Below, one piece after another: positions 22,022 through 31,507 of a DNA stretch of 64,000 nt. A program made the translations under genes and the position numbers. Numbering within the stretch: the stretch's first letter is position 1; each line of letters opens with the position of its first letter. The stretch is from Phoenix dactylifera (lineage: Eukaryota; Streptophyta; Magnoliopsida; Arecales; Arecaceae), in the NCBI RefSeq assembly GCF_009389715.1, contig NC_052395.1, forward strand, positions 19,069,528 to 19,133,527, in the 5' to 3' direction. The notes beneath the pieces were generated by a model. It was not told the DNA's origin, searched no databases, and was given only the letters and a program-made list of their open reading frames with translations.

Positions 22022-25000
22022 GTGGGGGGGCAGCGAGAGAGCTCGGAACAGTGGGAGAGTGGGGAGTGGGGACAGTGGTTTTGTTTTGGGTGGAGACGGG
22101 AGACAGAGAAAGAGAGGAGGGATCTTTCATCCCTTCTCTTTTTTGGTTTTGGTCTTGGTTTTCCTTCCCTCACATTGCTCCAGTAAACAGTGGGAGAGTG
22201 GGGAGTGGGGACAGTGGTTTTGTTTTGGGTGGAGACGGGAGACAGAGAAAGAGAGGAGGGATCTTTCATCCCTTCTCTTTTTTGGTTTTGGTCTTGGTTT
22301 TCCTTCCCTCACATTGCTCCAGTAACCCAGTTCAGGAAGAAAGATCGGGGGATTGGAGATGGACTTCTTGGAGGGTGGAGATTCTCTGAATTTTCTCCTC
22401 TCAGTTTCTTCTCCCCTGATTTTTTTTTTTTTTTTCCGGTTGGATGGTGCTTTATTTGTATTATGATAATTCTTATGAACTGAATTTTTTGTATAATTAG
22501 TTGTATAATTTTTTGATAGGCTTATGTCAATGGCAAGCGAAAGTTTACCTATTCTTGTGGCGGATAATGAGCATGAGTTCGGTCAACAATTGCTAATGTT
22601 TCAATTTTGTGTTTGTAGGTTTTGAGAGTTAGAAGATGCAAGGATGTTCTACAGTTTTCTATTATGGAAGTGGCTTCAAGAATTATGAACTTTTATGAAC
22701 TTTTGAATGCACAAAGATGCATGTTTGTTATAATGTTAATGGGACAATGCAATTTGTATTTTGTCTAAGTTTGCAGTTTTTATTATTGGGTTGTAATTTT
22801 CAGCTGGACAACAGTGTTTCATACATTTTATTTTCTTTCTATTGGCTTGAAGCTGCAAATTTTTTCTTTTTTAATGTTTGTAGATATATCCAAATTCCAA
22901 AGTTTGAAACCACCACCAACACTATCTATTTAAAATAGGCTACTTATATCCTTAACATTAACCAATTTAGAGAGCCCATTAAGCTGTTGGGCCATTTTTG
23001 CCCATTTCTAGATTCAAAAAAAAAAAAAAAAAATCGGGCCTGTCGGGTCGGGCCTGTCGGGTCGGGCCTATCGGGTCGGGCCGGTCGGGTCGGGCCTGTC
23101 GGGTCGGGCCTGGGACCAGATTTATAAGGTTGGGTCGGGCCTGGACAAAAATTTAAGCCCGACAGTCGGGCCGGGCCGGGTCTGGGCAAAGCCATCGGGC
23201 CTAATTTCTGCTGTAGAGCCCGGCCCGAGCCTGGCCCGGCCCGGGTTTTGATCACCTCTAGTTTGGGTGCTCCGCAACCGAAACGATGGAGAGTCATGGG
23301 GAAGAGTTCGATCTCACCATAGACCGCCTCACTGCTACTCTGGCCTATATTATTGCGCTCAAGACCTGGAACATTGGGTCCATAAATATAGATGAGGGCA
23401 TAATTAAGTCATTTTCCTTCTTATTATTCTTCAAAATTTCTTTAGTTCTCGATCTCCAATGACTGTACATAGTTATACCGTAATATGTAAGTAGTTACAA
23501 TAACTGTGTACACATATATGTTAAGTGTGTGGAGGGGTAATATAATTGTGTGTGCAGAAACAATATAACCATCCACAGGAGCTAGTAAAAGTGCGTGAAA
23601 TACACGTGTTTGTGGAAATCTCATATAAAAATATGCAGGACTAAAAATGAAATTCTAATAGTCAAATGATTGTTTATTAAAGTCCAATCAAAGAAAGGAC
23701 AGAGGGCTCGTTTGGTTCGCGGGAAAAATAAAGGAGGAAAGTATAGTCAATGGAAAAGTAATAAAATGCCTCTTGTTTGGTTAGAGTTTTCAAAGGAGAG
23801 AAACGAGAAAGTTGTATTCCGATGGAAATATGATTCCCACATTTTATGGGAAAGTATTTTCCATGAGAAATATGGAAAAGTTACTTTCCCATGAGGCGGG
23901 AATCACTCAATTTTTATTTTTTTCCGAAAAGTCCCTTCAGCATTAAAGAAGCATTAAAGAGGCATTAAAGATCTAATTTTTATTAAGGACACAATAGGAA
24001 TTATACATAACTTTTCGAGAAAAGGATGACCAACCAAACATAAGCACTTTGAAAATTTGTCATTTTTCCATAGTCAACCAAACATGTCAAAAGTACTTTC
24101 CTATGCATCCTCTTCCTACGAATTTGTTTTGCAGGAATTATATTTCTAGGAGGAAAAATATTTCCTGCGAACCAAACGAGCCTAGAGTGTTAAGTTCCTT
24201 CCTAAATTAAGGTTCCAAATTAGAACATTTATTCTGATACTGAGTAGCTCCAGGACGACTTTAGAACAGTTCTTTGATGTGATCATAATAATGTATTTCA
24301 TATAATAATGTATTTCATTTATTCCTAAGCTGTGTGCATCTTGAGCTACAGTCTTGACATTTGTCTTCCAACTTTTTCAAATTTTTTTTCAAAAGACAGG
24401 ATTGAAATTTCTTCATGCAAACACGGAGAAGGTGCTTATGAAACACCATGGTGGCATCCCCCGATGGTTTGCCATTGTATTCCCAGGCATGCTTGAGCTG
24501 GCGAAGGCCAAAGGCTTGGAGGTCTTTCCTCAGGGCTACACAAGAGTCGTGGAAGATATCTTCGATGAAAGGGAGAAAATTTTCAAAATGTAAATCTTTC
24601 CGGCAACATTTTCTTTTCTTATTTACAAAGCTTCCTTCAAATTTACCTGCCCAAACAGGTATTCTTCATTCCTGATACCTGCCTACTTCATCTGCAGGGA
24701 AGAAACATCCTGTGGGGGTCACCATCGTCCACTTCCACTGTACCTCGAGGCCTTGCCAGCAATCTACCGAGGGAAGCATGAAGATATTCTTAAGCATAAG
24801 AGAGAAGATGGGTCCTTGTTTCATTCCCCGTCTGCAACTGCTTGTGCTTTCATGATCACTGGAGATGGAGATTGCAAGGAGTATTTGGAAGCCATGGTCC
24901 AAAGATGCAGACATGGAGGTGAGATTTAAAGCAGCAATAGATTAGAAAGATGGTATTTGCTTTGTCCCTACACGGACGAGGGTGACTCTGTACAATTTGG

Positions 25001-28000
25001 CATGTGACACAGTTCCTCCCGCATACCCTGTGGACCAAGACCTCATAAAGCTGTGTCTGATGGACCATTTGATGAGACCAGGATGTGGTGAACACTTCAC
25101 CAAGCAAATAGAAGATGTGATGGATCACATTTATTTGTAAGATTACAATTTGAACCTCTCTTTCTGCTTAATTCAAGATTTTTAAAATTTTTAGGGTTTT
25201 TTTTTTTTGAATTTCGTCAACTTATCCAGCAAGGCTATTTTTATAGTTTTCATACTATTTTCCTCAAATGTTATATTATGTCTTGAGGATCCTGATGTAC
25301 AAAATTTTTCCTTCGTGATCAACTCTAACAGTCACTTTGCTGAAGCACGGTTCCATTTGCACGAGGATGATTAGTTGAAAATTCGTCATCGATATTCAGT
25401 CGTTAACGACAAGTGTCATTAACAATATATGATCTTTTTGGTACATTGATTTAAGGTTCTATTTTGTATGTTTGAAGTTTTAGTTTTTTGTTTTAACACT
25501 AAATCCGAGGTAGGAGTGATATTTTGTAACCTCATTTCTATTTTCAATTATTGGATAACTCTTTCTCATTTTTTGAAAATTGTAAAAGCAGCAAAATTTG
25601 ATTTTTAAAAGTTTTGAAAACTAAAACTACTTGTGATAACCATCATTGCTTTTCGCTACAACTGCTAGCAGCCCAACTGCTGTTTCTCGGCTATCATTAG
25701 CACCATTCTTATCGCTACTATAGGTCATTACCATCCGCTACGACCATCTCTTTTACGTCTCTACCGACCACACCACAACTGTTATCACAACCATCACCAA
25801 ATACAATCTAAGTGATAGCAAAAAAAAAATTGAACTTTAAGTTCTCAAAACTATTTTTATTTTTTAAAAATAAAAATAGAAAATTAGAAGTTGTGCCAAA
25901 GATTATGTGTCCAGTGGCTAGTTAATAACTCTACAATATCATCCATTCAGCTCACAATGCATTCCATTATCTACAATACCTTATTGTTGTTATTATTGTT
26001 ATTGTAATTCCTGCTACCATTGTTACTATCCTTACTATTATAGTGTTTATATAAAAAATGATATGTAAATAAATTTTATAAAAGATGGTATCAATTATCA
26101 TAGAGTGCTTGCTTTGATGGTATCATCGCTCATCCAAAAAAAATTTGAGCGAGAGACACATGTTCAATTCTGACTAGTATAAGCCTTTGATCCATCCTTT
26201 CTGATCTAGGTTCTATTCTAGGTGGGTGAGGCTGGGTGGGAATCGTAGAGGTGGCGGTGAGGTTTGATTTATTTTTTAGATGGTGGTATATGCAGTCATT
26301 TCGGGTAACTGGGAACATGGATTGGGTGGATCCTTCAAGGTTTAACCATGTACATAGCCTTGCTTCTCTTGGAGTGGAAATGAAGATTCCTCGGACCAAT
26401 ATGACTTGTTTGTCTCATTCATAGTTTTGTCCTTTTGCAAAAAAATATGCAACAGGTTCCTTCGCGGACATCATCGTCGACTAGACCAAGGGGTCGAGAT
26501 CGATCCTGAAATTTAACCTCCATGACTTTTTTGGCAACCTAAGCAAGCTCCTTGTCCTGGGTTGTTTTTGTAGGAATTGGGGTACGGAGGAGCTGCAACC
26601 GTCTAACATGCACGATCTGCCGCTCCAAATATTCAAGAAGTTTTTAGCCTTTCAACTCCTAAGAAAGCACGGTCATCGAATATCTCCAGGTAAGGATTCT
26701 ACATATGTATCTATGTCATATATACACACACACATAAATATATAAATAAATAAATATACAACATTGCTCTTCTATATGGATAGTGATTGATTGCTTTTGA
26801 TGCCATAGAGAGATGTTGCTGGTTTATGCGTGACCCACAAATGCTCCTACATATAGAAGAGAACTACCAAGACTTCTTGGGAGCTATGTATGCTGTCTAC
26901 AAAACCACACATTTGATGTTTGTAGGGGAACCAGAACTTGAAAATGCCAAAACTTTCTCTAAGAAAATATTGCAAAAGGGATTGTCGGGCGAAGATATGG
27001 AAGACCATCCTTCGGCTCTTTCTGATCTCCAAAAGGAGGTAACTGAACAACTATTTCTTTTTCTAATTGAGGTAACTGAACAGTTATATAGTACCCACTA
27101 AGTTACGTAAATAGCTTGCACTACTAGTCCTCTTTCTGCCACACCAAAGTTTCTCTCACCAATTAGGCCATGCACTGGCTTGACATTACATGGGTCAAGT
27201 GACCATCAGCTTCTTGTGAATCATGCGTGCCAAGTCCGTCACGCCACATCAATGTCAGGAAACTTTTCAACAAATTTACAAGATCTATCTAGAGTTGCAG
27301 GAAGGCAAGAAGTGTTGAATATCCCTAGATGTCAAAATTTATGCTTGGGGGACAATCTAGTTCATGTAAATCGTTGAAGTAAATATTTGCCAACATCATG
27401 TGATTCATGTCGTATGTTTGTGGTTTCAACAACTAGGACTTCAATTTGGTAATTTTTAATGCTTATATGCCAAATCAGATGGAGCACGAGTTGAAGCATA
27501 TGTGGTTAGCACGGATGGATCATCTGGAGCACCGGATGTATATAGAAAGAATTAAAGGCTATAATATTTGGATTGGAAAGTCCTCCTGTTGCAGGTACAA
27601 CACACACCAACTATGTACTAGGGATATATAAACATTATGGTTGGTGACATCAAATGCTTTATTTAAAATCGCAGGCTAACATGCCCCGACGACATTATCC
27701 AACTTGCCATAAAAAGTTTCATGACTCGCCAATCAGTCTACAGGACTGAACTCGAGGAGCTAAAGAGGTAGTACTCAAGATAAAAGCAAATTATATAGCT
27801 TTCCTCTTTTCTAAGCAAAGTAATAAATGCACTTTTCTTTTCTTTTCCTTTTTTTTTCTTTTTAGAAGAAAAGTAATGTGTGCTACTTGACAGAATGCTA
27901 TTGCATTTTTTTTACTCTTTCACATTGTTTACTTATCTAATTGATTCTTTACTGTATAATATCAATACATCATACTAGGTGGTCCAAAGATACGGGCCTT

Positions 28001-29415
28001 GCCAATATGGGCTTCGGACGAGAGAACACATCATATTGTTACTTCGTTACTGCTACTCCCATTTCCATTCCTTTAGATTCCGAGGTGCGGAAAATTGTGG
28101 CAAAATGTGCAACCTTAGTTACAGCTGCAGATGATTTTTTTGATGAGCAAGGTTCATTGGAAGAATTACAACGCCTCGCCGAAGCAGTCCAAAGGTATTG
28201 GTTAGTTGCTGTATGAAGGTTGAAGAATTTGCACATTGTTATTTTTTAATATTCCTAGTTAATTTAATGGTAACAGGTGGGAAGGAGAAGGCTTATCTGG
28301 GCATAGTAAAGTTATTTTTGAGACTCTTGATGACCTCGTATGTGATATTTCATTGAAGATTTTCAACCAACAAGGTCATGATATGAAAACACTTCTTCAA
28401 GATTTCGTATGTTTCTCATGTCCATCATTTAGAAATCGATGTGCATACTTTCATGTTAGTAATTGTAGTTTGAGCAAGTTCAAATCTATTGTCATATATG
28501 AAGTGGCAAGAAACGTTCGATGTGTGGCTGAGGGAATCTGAGTGGAGTAGAAGCAAACATGCACCATCAATTGATGAATACCTTCAAGTTGGCATGCTTT
28601 CCATAGCTATACAAGCAATGTTTCTCCCCGCATGTTATCTTGCAAGTCCAAAGCACCCACAGAGCTCTCCGAAAACCCATTATAGCGAAATTACCACATT
28701 GTTAATGCTCTCAGCTCGCCTACTGAATGACATTCAAAGCTATGAGGTTATACTACTCCATCACCATAATTTCCATGTCTATTTGTCTTATTATTGTTGT
28801 TTTCAAACTGATTCAAAATCATTTCAGAAAGAGATGAAAGATGGGAAACTGAACATGGTGCCATTATACTTGAAAGAGAATCCACAGGCAAATATTGAAG
28901 ATGCAATTGCATATATACAGAATAAACTAGAAAGGCTCAAGAAGCAACTGCTTGAAATTACTATGGTTGATAGCAATATTGAAGTACCGAAAGAATGGAA
29001 ACAAATCCATCTATGTGCTTTAAAAGGGTTTCAGATGCTTTTTAACAATTTTAATGCATTCGACTCACCTACTGCGCTACTTCAGGACATTACTATGGCC
29101 TTCTATGAACCATTAGTTATGGACTCTCAGAGAATGCTTCTCCCAATATTTGTGCTTAATGCTCATGAGTCAATTAAGGAGACTACAGGACGATCAATGG
29201 AGGAAAGTTCTAAGAAAGAACCGTCAGTGAAGGCTCAAGGTCAGCTTCAAGGAGTGAATGGTAAAATAGTTTATAATCCAAGAGCAATAACTTCCAAAAT
29301 CAAGCAGTCACTTTATTATGTGAGGCCCAAAAGTTTTCTTACATTACGGTGCCCATCTTCCTATATGTTTTTAGCTGTGCCTCCCATTTCTCCAAGTCCT
29401 TTGTTGAAGATGTAG
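20073..29415 (+). CDS. TPS-f terpene synthase (proposed C exon 1 + D exons 2-12)
   Basis: Linalool/geranyllinalool synthase-like class I terpene synthase. Proposed exons: 20073-20373, 24400-24589, 24698-24918, 25013-25136, 26574-26689, 26809-27038, 27479-27594, 27675-27767, 27979-28194, 28277-28406, 28504-28746, 28828-29415. All junctions are GT-AG, all phases agree, and the total is 2568 bp (855 aa plus stop), near the family length of about 870. Features include an N-terminal SAYETAW, IPRWF, SPSATACAF, DDFFDE in exon 9, NDIQSYEKE in exons 11-12 and a TPS-f-like C-terminal tail. There is no class II DxDD motif and no obvious transit peptide, so the cytosol is likely. The exon 1 of copy D itself is ruined; skipping it is my inference. 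If C exon 1 is never spliced to D exon 2, the gene is dead. A poly(A) signal AATAAA is at 29540-29545. Confidence 0.6.
20374..20970 (+). other. Remnant of intron 1 of copy C and upstream region of copy D
   Basis: It starts with a canonical donor GTATAAC at 20374. The rest is AT-rich with an (AAATA) run near 20506-20522 and no coding similarity. No exon 2 follows before the copy D promoter, so copy C is an orphan promoter-plus-exon unit. Confidence 0.6.
20974..21013 (+). promoter_or_regulatory. Core promoter of TPS copy D
   Basis: TATA box TATAAATA at 21006-21013; TGAGTCA at 20977-20983 overlapping ACGTG at 20974-20978. It is highly similar to the copy C promoter. The insertion of a hAT element in the exon below leaves it without a usable first exon. 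Confidence 0.72.
21270..23260. mobile_element. hAT-1: non-autonomous hAT transposon, 2.0 kb
   Basis: Ends are TAGAGGTGATCA and its exact complement TGATCACCTCTA. The 8-bp target duplication GTTTGGGT is perfect (21262-21269 and 23261-23268), and the paralogous empty site with a single GTTTGGGT is at 20238-20245 in copy C. Subterminal regions are full of GGGCCCGACC-like repeats (21290-21450 and 23030-23240). The interior has GCC-rich imperfect repeats (21540-21800), a 139-bp tandem duplication and a segment shared with other loci. No transposase is encoded. Confidence 0.95.
22048..22325. repeat. 139-bp tandem duplication inside hAT-1
   Basis: Two essentially identical units (22048-22186 and 22187-22325), each starting ACAGTGGGAGAGTGG and ending CATTGCTCCAGTAA. 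The identity suggests a recent slip or unequal exchange. Confidence 0.93.
23705..24182. mobile_element. MITE, ~0.48 kb, in intron 1 of copy D
   Basis: Inverted ends GGCTCGTTTGGTTCGC and GCGAACCAAACGAGCC, no coding capacity, AT-rich interior. The terminal sequence resembles Tourist/PIF-Harbinger type MITEs, but the bases next to it (GAG left, TAG right) do not form a clear 3-bp duplication, so the superfamily is uncertain. Confidence 0.75.
25137..26573 (+). other. Long intron 4 of copy D
   Basis: A 1.4-kb AT-rich intron bounded by GTAAG and a TTTTTGTAG acceptor. The part at about 26160-26400 is paralogous to 42884-43087 joined to 44023-44090 near copy E and holds the empty site of hAT-3. No gene seen. 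Confidence 0.75.
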
Positions 29416-29539
29416 GCGGCAGCATTCAGGTGTGCATGTTGAAGAAATATTTATTTCTATACTGCTATATCTTCTGTGTTGTGACATTTTTACCAAAAGA
29501 GTGCATAGTATAGTCTTTTATGCACAATGTATTGATGAT

Positions 29540-29545
29540 AATAAA
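29540..29545 (+). terminator. Candidate poly(A) signal for TPS copy D
   Basis: AATAAA 125 bp after the stop codon. The same sequence sits at the matching place after copy A (6738-6743). Confidence 0.5.
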
Positions 29546-30269
29546 GGAAATGTAAGTGCAATAAGAATTTATGGTTGTTTTGTCTGTGCCCTTAATCATG
29601 TTTATACATACACAAATTATACTTGTATATTTGGGTTCTTTGGCCTTTCCTAAGTATCCATGATCTTTCAGAGGGCCCAAGCATTTTGGTACATTTGTAA
29701 CATCTCAAGACCTTACTTAAAAAAGCTACCCAAAAGTTATTTAGATTTTTGACCTTGTATAAATACCGAAGTTCTTCTTGCGCATAACTAAAAATGCACA
29801 GCCACATGGCTCCTCATATATTTCATTTAGATTACTTTTATATCATATGTAATTATATCCTTAGCATCCTTAAGGTATGTCTAAGTGTGTTATTGAAATT
29901 GATGAATGATTGAGGCCTCAATCCACGAACTATTGATCTAACAAAAACATCTCAAGCATTATTCCTATCTTAAATTTCTTATTCAACCTGATCTAATCAA
30001 ATTAATGTGTCTCAATGCAACCTAACTCCGCGAGCCCAACTCTACTCGAGCTTAGCCCAGCTCTACCCAACATGAGACTAGGCTGAATTGGATTAGGGTG
30101 GAGAAGTATAAAGATAGAGTTAAGTTAGCATTTGCCTTTAGATCAAATCAACTTGCCCGAGTTACAACCCTCACGAACATCTTAGTTAGAAAGGAAAAGG
30201 AGTTCTTGAAATAAATATAACCAATGGTCACAGTAAAATGCGAAAAAGATGGAAGGAACTCCTTTCGTC
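29546..30269. other. 3' flank of TPS copy D, no gene seen
   Basis: AT-rich spacer paralogous to 6744-7369 downstream of copy A. It ends at the terminal-exon stub D'. Confidence 0.65.
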
Positions 30270-30353
30270 ACTCTTGAAGGGACTTGGGATGTTATATAAC
30301 AATTCCAATGCATTCGATTCACCTGTGGCATTGCTAGAAAACATTAGCATGTC
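30270..30353 (+). pseudogene. TPS-f terminal-exon stub D'
   Basis: A fragment encoding LGMLYNNSNAFDSPVALLENI matches A' at 7380-7465. Similarity stops abruptly at about 30353, where LINE sequence begins, so the LINE cut the exon. Confidence 0.75.
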
Positions 30354-30871
30354 AATGGAGGCATGTCGGCGGATGAAGATTGTGGAGAAGTGGGCTTTGT
30401 GATCAGAGATTATCATAACATACTGATAGGGGCAGGAGGTTACCGCATTTTAGGCCAGACTGTCATTGAAGCGGAGCTCCAGGCAGCCCGGGATGGCATT
30501 TTCTACGTGAGGAGGGTTCTTGGAGCTGATAGGGCATATTTGGAGGGAGACTCTTCCATAGTGATCGACTGGATTTAGAGAGTGGATCGCTATGGAGATG
30601 GCCACCCGTTGATTTGTGAGATCTGCAGACTGATCAAGGAGATGCAAGGAGATGGAGTCCTTCCAGGCAACGCATGTATGTTGGGAGGCAAACAGAGCTG
30701 TGGATTAGGTTACCTCCTTCGTTGCTTGGCATTCCAGAGATTTTTCATGGATCAGGGCGGATATGATCCCTCCTAGCTTGTATCATTTTCTTTCTCTTAA
30801 CTTGGATGGCTGTAATCACGTAAGAGCTATATAATATGCTGTTTTCATCAAAAAAATAAAATAAAATAAAG
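30354..30871 (+). mobile_element. 5'-truncated LINE (RNase H end)
   Basis: The reading frame encodes the C-terminal RNase H-like domain of plant L1-type LINEs: GFVIRDYHNILIGAGGYR, AELQAARDGI, LEGDSSIVIDWI, then DRYGDGHPLICEICR. An in-frame TAG follows IDWI (near 30577), and a frameshift degrades the end. The 3' end carries an A-rich tail (AAAAAAATAAAATAAAATAAA, about 30850-30870), typical of target-primed reverse transcription with 5' truncation. No clear target duplication was found. Downstream DNA (30895-31020) matches 17590-17720 after the LARD. Confidence 0.82.
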
Positions 30872-31063
30872 GGAGAGAGAGAGAGAGAATGCGTGACTAT
30901 GACAGCCACTAAAGGTTAGTCATCCGTAGGAGTCCGATAATTCATATAGAACGATTATGGGCATTGAAATGGAGCATCTGCGAGTTATATTCCCTGATTA
31001 AGCCTGTATCTAGAAATATATTTTTTTATGCGTGGTTTTCTCTTGGTTAATTGGGTCTGATAC

Positions 31064-31502
31064 TGTGAGGACCCGTGCGGGCGTGTGTTTAGTTCCACAT
31101 TGATTATTCGCTGAGTAGATCTTGGGTACTTATACAGGATCAAGAAACCCAACTAATACCTTCCGGCTAGCCATTTTGGATGAGGTCCTGGATTGTTACA
31201 AATGGTATCAGAGCGGACCTGGCCCATAACTTATGTGGACTAGGGGACACTGCAGCACAGATCCATTGGGGTTGACCACGGACCGATCGTGATGTTTGTG
31301 ATTAGATTTGAATGGATTTGAACCCTTAGCCTGATGAGGACGTCAGGGCTTGAACGGGGGGAGCATGTGAGGACCCATGCGGGCGTGTGTTTAGTCCCAC
31401 ATCGATTATTCGCTGGGTAGATCTTGGATACTTATACAGGATCAAGGAACCCAAATAATACCTTCCGGCTAGCCATTTTGAGTGAGATCCTGGGTTGTTA
31501 CA
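31064..31502 (+). mobile_element. TRIM (terminal-repeat retrotransposon in miniature), 439 bp
   Basis: Two 137-bp LTRs (31064-31200 and 31366-31502) starting TGTGAGGACCC and ending TTGTTACA surround 165 bp. The initiator tRNA-Met primer site TGGTATCAGAGC is at 31203-31214, and a polypurine tract GGGGGGAGC lies before the second LTR. The 5-bp target duplication GATAC is perfect (31059-31063 and 31503-31507). There is no coding capacity. The LTRs differ at about ten sites, so it is older than the LARD. Confidence 0.95.
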
Positions 31503-31507
31503 GATAC

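Larger units (their letters stand above)
21098..23393 (+). pseudogene. TPS copy D exon 1, split by hAT-1
   Basis: MEDSLECLVQRVKEE to the AMMPNPERR region matches copy C exon 1. After that, a 1-bp deletion (around 21247) shifts the frame just before the hAT insertion at 21270. The exon resumes at 23261 or 23269 and a 1-bp insertion near 23307 restores frame. The donor is GC (23394-23395) where copy C has GT. Even with clean excision of the transposon, about 16 residues would be out of frame. Confidence 0.82.

Noticed and set aside
21498..22389. ORFs of 115-210 aa within hAT-1
   Set aside because: Low-complexity GCC and GA repeats, and a tandem duplication that repeats the same peptides.
23705..24182. 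Tourist classification for this MITE
   Set aside because: The ends are suggestive, but a TTA/TAA duplication is not present, so it is left unclassified.
28489..29415. Single 308-aa ORF as the gene
   Set aside because: It reads through intron 11 (28747-28827), which has clean GT-AG borders and interrupts the conserved NSE/DTE region.
20073..29415. Ent-kaurene synthase as the identity
   Set aside because: The general fold fits, but the N-terminal segment, SPSATACAF context, 12-exon pattern and C-terminal tail fit TPS-f (linalool/geranyllinalool synthase-like) better.
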